Source: an uncultured Oscillospiraceae bacterium (lineage in GTDB: Bacteria; Bacillota; Clostridia; Oscillospirales; Oscillospiraceae). From it: a stretch of 16,084 nt of DNA. Within the stretch, counting starts at the first letter, position 1, and each line of letters begins with the position of its first letter. Below, in pieces: positions 1-5,964 of the stretch. The notes beneath the pieces were generated by a model. It was not told the DNA's origin and did no database searches. It saw nothing but the letters and a program-made list of their open reading frames with translations. A program made the position numbers and the translations under genes. The stretch spans positions 1 through 16,084 of the forward strand of contig CAJOIG010000052.1 in assembly GCA_905234575.1 (NCBI GenBank), read 5' to 3'.

Positions 1-1
1 C

Positions 2-598
2 GACCGGGTGACCATCGCCTATCCCGGCACCTACCGGGTGGAGGGCGCTCTCGAAGACGGACAGATCGTCGTGGATCTGGGGGACTTCTCCGGCGCGGCC
101 TACCTCATCCTGAACGGCGCCTCCGTCTCCTGCGGCGACGGCCCCGCGCTGCATGTGAAGCAGGCGGACCTCACGGCGGTCTATCTCGCGGAGGGCACGG
201 AAAACGTCCTGCAGGACGGAGCGGACTATCTCGTCGCGGAGGGCCAGGACCGGCAGACCGGCGCGGCGATCTACAGCGAGGACGATCTGCTCCTCTGGGG
301 CGAGGGCGCGCTGACGGTCACAGGCTCCTCCGCCGACGGCATCCGCTCGAAGGACGCCCTGTACCTCGCGGGCGGCACGATCCGGGTCTACGCCGCGGAC
401 GACGGCCTGCAGGCCAGCGATCTGCTTGAGGTCTACGACGGCGACATCACCGTTTCCTGCTGGGGCGACGGCTTTTCCACCACCGAGGGCTATATCACGG
501 TCTACGGCGGCTCCCTGTCGGTCCGGAGCGGCGGCGACGGCGTTGCGGCGATGACGGAGCTCTCCGTCCAGGGCGGCACGATCTCCGCCGTGACGTGA
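2..598 (+). CDS. Cthe_2159-type carbohydrate-binding beta-helix protein, N-terminal part (5' cut by window, frameshifted)
   Basis: The reading frame is open from the first bases, so the true start and any signal peptide lie upstream; the GTG at position 8 is not a convincing start. The visible part begins with the typical entry of the Cthe_2159 carbohydrate-binding family (PF14262-like): a VTIAYPGTYRVEGAL strand, then an LNGASVSCGDGPAL repeat and AEGTENVLQDGADY. After this come short repeats of the form GGTI-x-V-x-(A/G)-DDG-L-x-A, expected of a right-handed parallel beta-helix with acidic turns that could hold calcium. Known family members are surface or secreted proteins that bind polysaccharides such as cellulose or pectic sugars; the ligand here is unknown. 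The frame stops at TGA 596-598 in the middle of a repeat, and the matching remainder continues in another frame from 595. I read the two as one gene, either broken or misassembled. Confidence 0.8.
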   Translation, partial: DRVTIAYPGTYRVEGALEDGQIVVDLGDFSGAAYLILNGASVSCGDGPALHVKQADLTAVYLAEGTENVLQDGADYLVAEGQDRQTGAAIYSEDDLLLWGEGALTVTGSSADGIRSKDALYLAGGTIRVYAADDGLQASDLLEVYDGDITVSCWGDGFSTTEGYITVYGGSLSVRSGGDGVAAMTELSVQGGTISAVT

Positions 599-600
599 CG
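590..600 (+). repeat. 5-bp tandem duplication (GTGAC x2) at the frameshift point
   Basis: Bases 590-600 read GTGACGTGACG, two copies of GTGAC plus one base. Removing one 5-bp copy joins the two halves of the beta-helix gene in frame (TISAVT followed directly by IALGDLSAKG). The duplication alone therefore explains the premature stop. Replication slippage or an assembly error are both possible. Confidence 0.7.
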
Positions 601-1407
601 ATCGCCCTCGGCGATCTGAGCGCCAAGGGCCTCAAGGGAGAGACGGTCACGATCTCCGGCGGCGACATTGACCTCTGTACGGCGGACGACGGCATCCATG
701 CCGGACGCGACGCCGCGATCACGGGCGGGACCTTCGCCATCGCCGCGGGGGACGACGGCATCTGCGCCGCCGGCGCCCTGGAGGTCCGGGATGTGTCCCT
801 GAATATCTCCGAGTGCTACGAAGGCCTCGAGGGCGGCGACGTCCGGCTCTCGAACGCCGCGCTCGCCGTCACGGCGCAGAACAACGCCGTCGACGCGGGA
901 GAGGGCGGCATCACGGGCTATGCCACGCAGTTCACGCTGACCGCGCCCCGGGCCCTGAGCTCGGAGGGCGTGCTCGACCTCCTCGGCTGCGAGATCTCGC
1001 TCCACGCGGACGGCACGGACAGCCTCTTCTCCTTCGGGGAGGCGGAACTCATCGGCTGCACGGTCGCGGCGGCCGCCGATACCGGCCGCTCGGAGGTCCT
1101 TCTCGCCGAGGGCCGCCTTCCGGGCTCGCTGCTGTTCGGCTTCTCCGAGCCGATCCCCGCGGGCACGCGGATCGTCCTGACCGATCACAGCGGCGCGGAG
1201 GTGTACGCCGTCTCCTTTGAAAATGACGCCGGCGCGTTCCTGCTGGCGCTGGACGGTCTCATGGACGGCCAGCCTTACACGATGACGGCGGGCGAGCAGA
1301 GCGTCGAGTTCACCTACGAGGCGGACGGCAGCTTCGTCAGCGAGCCGGAGCCCGTGATGGCATCTCGCGGCGGCTTCCCCGGTTTTCCCGGCATGCCTCG
1401 CCGCTGA
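595..1407 (+). CDS. Cthe_2159-type carbohydrate-binding beta-helix protein, C-terminal part (continuation of the frameshifted gene)
   Basis: This frame carries on exactly where the preceding one breaks: SAKGLKGETVTISGGDI, then DDGIHAGRDAAITGGTF, DDGICAAGALEV, SYEGLEGG-like ECYEGLEGG and AQNNAVDAGEGG. These are the classic ordered repeats of the Cthe_2159 family after its N-terminal module. A beta-rich tail follows (about residues 150-250), then a Gly/Pro/Phe-rich end (GGFPGFPGMPRR), common in these proteins. The nominal GTG start overlaps the upstream stop as GTGA, but no ribosome site precedes it, so separate translation is unlikely. With one 5-bp repeat copy removed, the visible product would be about 466 residues. 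The next gene is convergent, and the only terminator between them is shared at best. Confidence 0.8.
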   Translation: MTIALGDLSAKGLKGETVTISGGDIDLCTADDGIHAGRDAAITGGTFAIAAGDDGICAAGALEVRDVSLNISECYEGLEGGDVRLSNAALAVTAQNNAVDAGEGGITGYATQFTLTAPRALSSEGVLDLLGCEISLHADGTDSLFSFGEAELIGCTVAAAADTGRSEVLLAEGRLPGSLLFGFSEPIPAGTRIVLTDHSGAEVYAVSFENDAGAFLLALDGLMDGQPYTMTAGEQSVEFTYEADGSFVSEPEPVMASRGGFPGFPGMPRR

Positions 1408-1478
1408 GCGCGACAGCTCGATCTGGTTATATCATATTGTAGGAAAATGAAAACTGTATGAAAAACCAGTATAAAATG

Positions 1479-1516
1479 AAATAAAAATGTCGGCGGAGCC
1501 TTTTGGCTCCGCCGAC
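1479..1516 (-). terminator. Rho-independent terminator of glgA
   Basis: A perfect 12-bp stem (1489-1500 with 1505-1516; GTCGGCGGAGCC and its complement) with a TTTT loop on the plus strand. Read on the minus strand, the stem is followed by a T-rich run (ATTTTTATTTCATTTTA). It lies 20 bases past the glgA stop. On the plus strand the hairpin is followed by GACGTTTTC, so it may also weakly stop the convergent beta-helix gene. Confidence 0.9.
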
Positions 1517-1535
1517 GACGTTTTCGGGGAAAACA

Positions 1536-3017
1536 TCACAGCATGTCGAGGTAGAGCTTCCCGTACTCGAAGGCCCAGTGCTCGCAGCTCGAGTCCACGC
1601 TCATGGCGTTGCGGATGAGGCCGCGCATGGCCTCCTTGTTCCGGTAGGTATCCAGCGCATAGCGGATGGCGCCCGCCATATCTTCCGGATCGTAGCGCAT
1701 GAAGGAGAAGCCCGTGCCCTCGCCGGTGAAGCGGTTGTAGGGCTGCACGGTGTCCCGGAGGCCGCCGGTCTCCCGTACGATGGGCAGGGTGCCGTAGGCC
1801 ATGGAGATGAGCTGGGAGATTCCGCAGGGCTCGAATCTGGATGGCATGAGGAAGAAGTCCGAGCCGGCGTAGATGCGGTGGCTCAGGGCATCCTCGTAGC
1901 CGATCCAGCAGCAGGCCCGGCCGGGATGCCGCGCCTCCAGCCCGCGGAACCAGTCCTCGTAGGCGGGGTCGCCGTTGCCGAGCAGGAGGAAGGCAAAGTC
2001 GTTTTCCCACAGGAGCTTATCCATTGCCGCGATCAGAAGGTCGATGCCCTTCTGCTCCGCGAGCCGCGTGACCATGCCGATGAGGGGCCGGGTGGGGACG
2101 ATCTCAAGGCCGGTCTCCTCCAGGAGCGCGGTCTTGCACTGGACCTTGCCGACCATCTTCGAGCGGGTGAAGTTGACGGGCAGGTTCGGATCCGTGCCCG
2201 GGGCCCAGACCTTCTTGTCGATGCCGTTCGCGATGCCGGAGACGTCGCCCCGGGCGTTGAGCACGCCGTCGAGGCCCTCGCCGTATTCCGGCGTGCAGAT
2301 CTCCGCGGCATAGGACGGGCTGACGGTGTTCACCCGATCCGCCAGCACGACGCCGGCCTTCAGGAAGTCCGCCTGCCCGAAGCGGTCCATGAGCCCGAAG
2401 CAGCCGTCGGGCACGGCGAGGAAGTCCTGCACGAAGCCGAAGCCGCACACGCCCTGGTAGGCGATGTTGTGGATGGTGATGAGGCTCTTGCATTTGCCCA
2501 GGGGAGAGTCGAGGTACTGGGTCTTCAGAAGCAGCGGCAGCATGCCGGTGTGCCAGTCGTTGCAGTGCAGGATGTCCGGAAGGAAGCCGAGGCGCAGGAG
2601 CGTCTCCGGCACCGCGCGGGTGAAGAAGGCGTATTGCTCGCCCTCGCGGTCCGGCAGGTAAATGGGGCCGCCGAAGTATTCCTCGTTCTCCAGGAGCCAG
2701 ACGCAGACGCCGTCCAGCGTCAGCTTATGTACGCCGACGAACTTGCGCCGCCAGCCGAGGGAGATCTCAAAGTCGAAAAGATGCTCGGTCTTCTCGCCAT
2801 ATTTTTCCTTGATGACGCGGTGATAGGGGAGCATGACGCGCGCGTCGAAGCCGAGCTTGTTCAGGTATTTCGGCAGCGTCCCGACCACGTCGGCCAGGCC
2901 GCCGGTCTTGGCGAGCGGCGCGCACTCGGACGCGGCGAACAGCAGCTTCGGCATGGCGGAGCGGCCCTTTTCCGCGGCAAGGGCGTGCAGCTCCTTTTTC
3001 ATGGGGGTGATGGCCAT
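1536..3017 (-). CDS. glgA: Glycogen synthase (ADP-glucose type)
   Basis: Transfers glucose from ADP-glucose to the non-reducing end of a growing alpha-1,4-glucan in the cytoplasm, for glycogen storage. The 493-residue product is a GT5 glycosyltransferase. The N-terminal Rossmann domain opens with LLFAASECAPLAKTGGLADVVG, with the KTGGL nucleotide-sugar loop at residues 37-41. The C-terminal domain carries GMVTRLAEQKGIDLL, then SRFEPCGISQL with the catalytic-region Glu at about 396, then PIVRETGGLRDTV. The start is set by AAGGAGG seven to eight bases upstream. It gives about 21 residues before the usual family start (MPKLLFAASE), and that later Met has no ribosome site. No other glg gene is in the window. 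It has its own promoter and terminator, so it appears to be transcribed alone. Confidence 0.97.
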   Translation of the reverse strand: MAITPMKKELHALAAEKGRSAMPKLLFAASECAPLAKTGGLADVVGTLPKYLNKLGFDARVMLPYHRVIKEKYGEKTEHLFDFEISLGWRRKFVGVHKLTLDGVCVWLLENEEYFGGPIYLPDREGEQYAFFTRAVPETLLRLGFLPDILHCNDWHTGMLPLLLKTQYLDSPLGKCKSLITIHNIAYQGVCGFGFVQDFLAVPDGCFGLMDRFGQADFLKAGVVLADRVNTVSPSYAAEICTPEYGEGLDGVLNARGDVSGIANGIDKKVWAPGTDPNLPVNFTRSKMVGKVQCKTALLEETGLEIVPTRPLIGMVTRLAEQKGIDLLIAAMDKLLWENDFAFLLLGNGDPAYEDWFRGLEARHPGRACCWIGYEDALSHRIYAGSDFFLMPSRFEPCGISQLISMAYGTLPIVRETGGLRDTVQPYNRFTGEGTGFSFMRYDPEDMAGAIRYALDTYRNKEAMRGLIRNAMSVDSSCEHWAFEYGKLYLDML

Positions 3018-3084
3018 GAACGATCCCTCCTTGGTATTCGTATGGTTGACATAAAAAATGATTCTGTCCCTTTGTTACGAACTT

Positions 3085-3113
3085 ATCCTACACCATCCAA
3101 AGGGATATTTCAA
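3085..3113 (-). promoter_or_regulatory. Sigma-A promoter of glgA
   Basis: On the minus strand, TTGAAA (3113-3108), a 17-base spacer and TAGGAT (3090-3085). The predicted start near 3078 gives a leader of about 60 bases before the glgA ATG at 3017. Confidence 0.7.
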
Positions 3114-3115
3114 TA

Positions 3116-3144
3116 TTTACAGCGACGAAAAAAACGACTATAAT
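3116..3144 (+). promoter_or_regulatory. Near-consensus plus-strand promoter pointing antisense into the OB-fold gene
   Basis: TTTACA (3116-3121), a 17-base spacer and TATAAT (3139-3144). The predicted start near 3151 falls exactly at the 3' end of the minus-strand OB-fold gene. Its -35 box lies two bases from the -35 box of the glgA promoter, so the two promoters are back to back. The only plus-strand gene downstream is deoC, about 700 bases away. Confidence 0.55.
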
Positions 3145-3150
3145 ATAGAA

Positions 3151-3756
3151 TCAGACCGGATAAATGTCGGCGGCGGATACCTCGAACGCCTGCCGGGGCT
3201 GCGGCACGCCGTCGATGACCTTCGTATAGTCCCGGGACTGCAGCCGTCCCCGCACCGCGAGCCGCGTGCCCACGGGCAGCCCGGCGACGGTGTGGGCATG
3301 CGCGCCCCAGGCGATCACGGGGATGTAGTCGCTGCGCCGGTAGCGGCGGCTCACCGCCAGGATGACGTCGCAGATCTCCCGGCCCATGGGCGTCACCCGC
3401 AGCACGGGCTCCTTGCAGATCGCTCCCGTGAGGGAGATCCGGTCCTCGTCCGGGCCGTCTCCGGGACCGAGCGTGCGCGCCAGCACGGTGAGCACGAGGC
3501 GATTTCCCACGCCGCTGCGGTTGTTGTAGGAGCGCAGCTCTCCCTCGACAAAGACGCGGGCCTCGGCGCCGCCGGGCAGGCGGGGGAGCATATCCTCCCG
3601 CAGCACGACGTTCACCCGATCCGCTGCGCCGCTAAGGCGCAGCGTCTGCAAGGGAAACAGAAAGAACCGGATGCCCCGGCTCTCATGGGAGAAGCGGGCC
3701 GGCTGTGCGATCACGCCGCAGAGCTCCGCCCGGTTTTCGGTCAGCATTTCGTCCAT
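3151..3756 (-). CDS. Tandem OB-fold, single-stranded DNA-binding-like protein
   Basis: A 201-residue protein with two SSB-like OB folds in tandem. The first (about 6-92) reads NRAELCGVIAQPARFSHESRG, then FVEGELRSYNNRSGVGNRLVL. The second (about 104-199) reads DRISLTGAICKEPVLRVTPMGR, then DYIPVIAWG and GTRLAVRGRLQSRDY. Each has the SSB order of entry strand, core strands and final SYNN- or SRDY-type turn, as in the primosomal PriB/SSB family. The second repeat is the closer match to normal SSB. There is no acidic SSB C-terminal tail (it ends AADIYPV), so it is not the housekeeping ssb and may not recruit SSB partners the usual way. The start has GAGGTG seven bases upstream. The gene is divergent from deoC, and no clear terminator separates it from glgA. 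Its role is unknown; binding of single-stranded DNA is inferred from the fold. Confidence 0.8.
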   Translation of the reverse strand: MDEMLTENRAELCGVIAQPARFSHESRGIRFFLFPLQTLRLSGAADRVNVVLREDMLPRLPGGAEARVFVEGELRSYNNRSGVGNRLVLTVLARTLGPGDGPDEDRISLTGAICKEPVLRVTPMGREICDVILAVSRRYRRSDYIPVIAWGAHAHTVAGLPVGTRLAVRGRLQSRDYTKVIDGVPQPRQAFEVSAADIYPV

Positions 3757-3770
3757 AGACGCACCTCACT

Positions 3771-3787
3771 GTGTTCGTTTGGAACAC
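3771..3787. promoter_or_regulatory. Inverted repeat GTGTTC-N5-GAACAC between divergent genes
   Basis: Perfect 6-bp arms with a 5-base centre (GTTTG), in the gap between the OB-fold gene and deoC, 15 bases upstream of the former's ATG. It could be an operator. It is not a Firmicutes LexA box, which would read GAAC-N4-GTTC. Confidence 0.3.
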
Positions 3788-3816
3788 TATATGAGGCGGC
3801 GCCCATTCAATATACC

Positions 3817-3841
3817 CGCGCGGCACGTGCGAAACCGCGCG
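3817..3841 (+). other. GC-rich stem-loop just before the deoC ribosome site
   Basis: CGCGCGG (3817-3823) pairs with CCGCGCG (3835-3841) around an 11-base loop. It ends four bases before the AAGGAGG of deoC and could affect deoC translation. No T-run follows, so it is not a terminator. Confidence 0.35.
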
Positions 3842-3858
3842 AAACAAGGAGGACACCC

Positions 3859-4521
3859 ATGGAACATTCCGAGATACTCAGCCGCTGCGACCACACCCTG
3901 CTCCGGCAGGACTGCACCGTGGCGGAGATCATCGAGCTCTGCGACGACGCCATCCGCTTCGGCTGCGCGTCCGTCTGCATCCCGCCCTGCCATGTGGCCG
4001 GGGCGAAGAACTACGTCGGTGACCGCATGAAGATCTGCACGGTCATCGGCTTCCCGAACGGCTACGCCACGCCCCGCGCCAAGGCCTTCGAGGCCCAGGA
4101 CGCCGTGAAAAACGGCGCGGACGAGATCGACATGGTCATCAATCTCGCCATGGTGAAGGACGCCTGCTGGGAGAGCCTCCTGGACGAGATCAAGTCCGTC
4201 CGGGCCTTTACCCAGGATCATGTGCTGAAGGTCATCATCGAGACCTGCCTTCTGACGGAGGAGGAGAAGCGCATGCTCTGCTCCATCGTCGCGGCCTCCG
4301 GCGCGGACTACATCAAGACCTCCACCGGCTTCTCCACCGGCGGCGCGACCCGGGAGGATGTGGCGCTGCTGCGGGAGTGCTGCCCCGAGAACGTGAAGGT
4401 GAAGGCGTCGGGCGGCATTTCCTCCTTCGAGGACGCCGAGGCGATGATCGCCCTGGGCGCGGACCGCCTCGGCACCAGCCGTCTCGTAAAGCTCGCGAAG
4501 GAAGAAGAAAAAAACCCTTGA
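3859..4521 (+). CDS. deoC: Deoxyribose-phosphate aldolase
   Basis: Cleaves 2-deoxy-D-ribose 5-phosphate to glyceraldehyde 3-phosphate and acetaldehyde, in the breakdown of deoxynucleosides. The 220-residue class I aldolase barrel is complete: DHTLL near the start, GFPNG at 64-68, GADEIDMVIN with Asp91 in the proton relay, KVIIETCLLT, then YIKTSTGFSTGGAT with Lys153 as the Schiff-base lysine, and VKASGGI with Lys182. The start is the ATG six bases after AAGGAGG; the open frame extends far upstream but without family similarity. No strong promoter is seen close by; the nearest good plus-strand promoter is at 3116-3144. No other deo genes are adjacent. The stop codon is shared with the -35 box of the infC promoter. 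Confidence 0.97.
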   Translation: MEHSEILSRCDHTLLRQDCTVAEIIELCDDAIRFGCASVCIPPCHVAGAKNYVGDRMKICTVIGFPNGYATPRAKAFEAQDAVKNGADEIDMVINLAMVKDACWESLLDEIKSVRAFTQDHVLKVIIETCLLTEEEKRMLCSIVAASGADYIKTSTGFSTGGATREDVALLRECCPENVKVKASGGISSFEDAEAMIALGADRLGTSRLVKLAKEEEKNP

Positions 4522-4546
4522 CAACGAGGTCGAGGGCTGATATACT
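4518..4546 (+). promoter_or_regulatory. Sigma-A promoter of the infC operon
   Basis: TTGACA (4518-4523), a 17-base spacer and TATACT (4541-4546). The perfect -35 box includes the TGA stop of deoC (4519-4521). The predicted start is near 4553. Confidence 0.85.
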
Positions 4547-4552
4547 ATCACA

Positions 4553-4712
4553 GCAATAAAGCAGGACGAGTGGTATCCGTCCTCGCCCGGCCGTTTCAGG
4601 TGCGCGCCGCGGCAGCAGACCGTCTTTTTCCCCTTCGGGCGAAGAATGCGTTTTGCGCGGATACGTTCTCGTATCCGCGTTTTGTGATTCCATGCAGGGA
4701 GGTGCTTCGGCA
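4553..4712 (+). ncRNA. infC operon leader with alternative hairpins (L20-leader-type attenuator)
   Basis: A 160-base leader lies between the promoter and infC. Three elements compete. An early hairpin pairs AGGACG (4563-4568) with CGTCCT (4578-4583). A terminator hairpin lies at 4656-4679. GTATCCG at 4573-4579 is an exact copy of part of the terminator 3' arm and can pair with CGGATAC (4658-4664) in its 5' arm, which would break the terminator. This is the layout of a transcription attenuator. In Firmicutes the infC-rpmI-rplT leader is known to be repressed by its own product L20 through premature termination. I infer the same here; the L20 contact site itself was not identified. Confidence 0.7.
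4656..4684 (+). terminator. Attenuator terminator in the infC leader
   Basis: A perfect 10-bp stem, CGCGGATACG (4656-4665) with CGTATCCGCG (4670-4679), a TTCT loop, and then TTTTGTGATT. It lies about 100 bases after the transcription start and before the infC ribosome site. Confidence 0.8.
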
Positions 4713-5279
4713 ATAGCGAAGACGAATCATCCGATCAACGAGGACATCCACGAGTCCGAGGTCCGGCTCATCGGCGAAGACGGCGAGCAGCTCGGCATCG
4801 TATCCTCCCAACAGGCCCTCGACATCGCTGTCGAGCGTGACCTTGACCTTGTCATGATCTCTCCCGCGGCAAAGCCGCCCGTCTGCAAGATCATGGACTA
4901 CGGCAAGTACCGCTTCGAGCAGGCCAAACGCGAGAAGGAAGCCAAAAAGAACCAGCACGTCATCGAGATCAAGGAGATCCGCATGTCGCCGTCCATCGGC
5001 GAGAACGATTTCCTCGTGAAGCTGCGCGCGGGACAGAAGTTCCTCGCCGAGGGCAACCGCCTGAAGGTGACGGTGCGTTTCCGCGGCCGCGAGATGGCGC
5101 ACACCGACCTCGGCCGTCAGCTCCTCGAGCGCTTCGCGAAGGAGTGCGAGGAGATCGCCAAGCTCGACAAGGGCGCGAAGCTCGAAGGCCGCCTTATGAC
5201 GGAGTTCCTCTCCCCGAAGACCCAGACGCCCCCAAAAAAACAGCCCAAGAAGCAGGATGCGCCGGCGGCGGAAGCCTGA
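4713..5279 (+). CDS. infC: Translation initiation factor IF-3 (probable AUA start)
   Basis: Binds the 30S subunit, keeps it apart from 50S and checks the start codon and initiator tRNA. Both domains are complete: the N-domain with PINEDIHESEVRLIG, DGEQLGIVSS and the signature KYRFEQAKREKEAKK, and the C-domain with EIKEIRMSPSI, FRGREMAH and GAKLEGRLM. A short Lys/Pro/Gln tail follows (about the last 20 residues). I place the start at ATA 4713 because the ribosome site GGAGG (4698-4702) lies 10 bases before it and the protein then begins close to the normal family start. The in-frame ATG at 4692 has no ribosome site upstream and would put GGAGG inside the gene. Rare start codons (AUU in several bacteria) are known for infC and make IF-3 regulate itself. 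First gene of the infC-rpmI-rplT operon. Confidence 0.93.
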   Translation: MAKTNHPINEDIHESEVRLIGEDGEQLGIVSSQQALDIAVERDLDLVMISPAAKPPVCKIMDYGKYRFEQAKREKEAKKNQHVIEIKEIRMSPSIGENDFLVKLRAGQKFLAEGNRLKVTVRFRGREMAHTDLGRQLLERFAKECEEIAKLDKGAKLEGRLMTEFLSPKTQTPPKKQPKKQDAPAAEA

Positions 5280-5315
5280 GGCCGCACCCTATCAAAAGCA
5301 AAGGAGACAAACGAC

Positions 5316-5519
5316 ATGCCCAAACTGAAGACCCACAGTGCGTCGAAGAAGCGTTTCTCCCTGACCAAGAACGGCAAGGTCAAGCGCGCGCACGCCTACA
5401 AGAGCCATCTGCTCAACGGCCACGGCAAGACCACCAAGCGTAAGAGAGGCCTCCGCAAGGGCGCCTACGCCGACGTGACGAACGCTGCGACTGTGAAGCG
5501 CATGATCCCGTACAAATAA
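5316..5519 (+). CDS. rpmI: 50S ribosomal protein L35
   Basis: A 67-residue, strongly basic ribosomal protein of the large subunit. It begins MPKLKTHSASKKRF, carries the HLLNGHGKTTKRKRGLRK core, and ends VKRMIPYK as in other L35 proteins. The start follows AAGGAGA by eight bases. It is the middle gene of the infC operon, 36 bases after infC and 15 before rplT, with no promoter or terminator in the gaps. Confidence 0.98.
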   Translation: MPKLKTHSASKKRFSLTKNGKVKRAHAYKSHLLNGHGKTTKRKRGLRKGAYADVTNAATVKRMIPYK

Positions 5520-5534
5520 GGAGGACATTGAACG

Positions 5535-5888
5535 ATGGCACGTGTGAAAGGCGCGATGATGACGCGCAAGAGAAGAAATAAGATCCTTGGCATGGCCAAG
5601 GGTTACTGGGGCGCCAAGTCCCGCCACTACAAGATGGCCAACCAGGCCGTCATGAAGAGCCTGCGCTATGCTTACGCCGGCCGCAAGATGCGCAAGCGCG
5701 ACTTCCGCCAGCTCTGGATCACCCGCATCAGCGCCGGCTGCAAGCTCAACGGCATCAACTACTCCCGGTTCATGCACGGCCTGAAGCTCGCCGGCATCGA
5801 CCTCAACCGCAAGATGCTCTCCGAGATGGCGATCAACGATCCCGCCGCCTTCGCCTCCCTGGTGGAGAAGGCCAAGGCCGCTCTCTGA
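5535..5888 (+). CDS. rplT: 50S ribosomal protein L20
   Basis: A 117-residue large-subunit protein that binds 23S rRNA early in assembly. It begins MARVKGAMMTRKRRNKIL, followed by AKGYWGAKSRHYKMANQAVMKSLRYAYAGR-type sequence, the RQLWITRISAGCKLNGINYS core and the usual LNRKMLSEMAINDP C-terminal part. AAGGAGGA precedes the ATG. It is the last gene of the operon and, by analogy with other Firmicutes, the likely repressor acting on the leader at 4553-4712. A strong terminator follows within 25 bases. Confidence 0.98.
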   Translation: MARVKGAMMTRKRRNKILGMAKGYWGAKSRHYKMANQAVMKSLRYAYAGRKMRKRDFRQLWITRISAGCKLNGINYSRFMHGLKLAGIDLNRKMLSEMAINDPAAFASLVEKAKAAL

Positions 5889-5910
5889 GCTTACCTATTT
5901 ATAATATCGA

Positions 5911-5954
5911 CCGCGCAGACCTCCTCATCGAGGCGCTGCGCGGTTTTTCATTTT
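5911..5954 (+). terminator. Rho-independent terminator of the infC operon
   Basis: CCGCGCAG (5911-5918) pairs with CTGCGCGG (5936-5943), with a further CCTC/GAGG pairing inside, followed by TTTTTCATTTT (5944-5954). It separates rplT from the convergent LysR gene. Confidence 0.92.
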
Positions 5955-5964
5955 GCCGCTCGCC

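Noticed and set aside
1423..1478. CTGGTT...AACCAG pairing and -10-like TACAAT (minus) in the A/T-rich gap after the beta-helix gene
   Set aside because: The loop is over 40 bases, and the promoter-like boxes have poor spacing or would point antisense into the gene; too weak to report.
1503..3143. Long plus-strand open frame opposite glgA
   Set aside because: It is the antisense shadow of a clear glycogen synthase in GC-rich DNA, with no family resemblance and no ribosome site.
3771..3787. LexA/SOS box before the OB-fold gene
   Set aside because: The repeat is GTTC-N5-GAAC in orientation, the reverse of the Firmicutes SOS box GAAC-N4-GTTC.
3058..3858. Upstream extension of the deoC frame
   Set aside because: It is open but antisense to the OB-fold gene and unlike aldolases. 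The AAGGAGG site sets the start at 3859.
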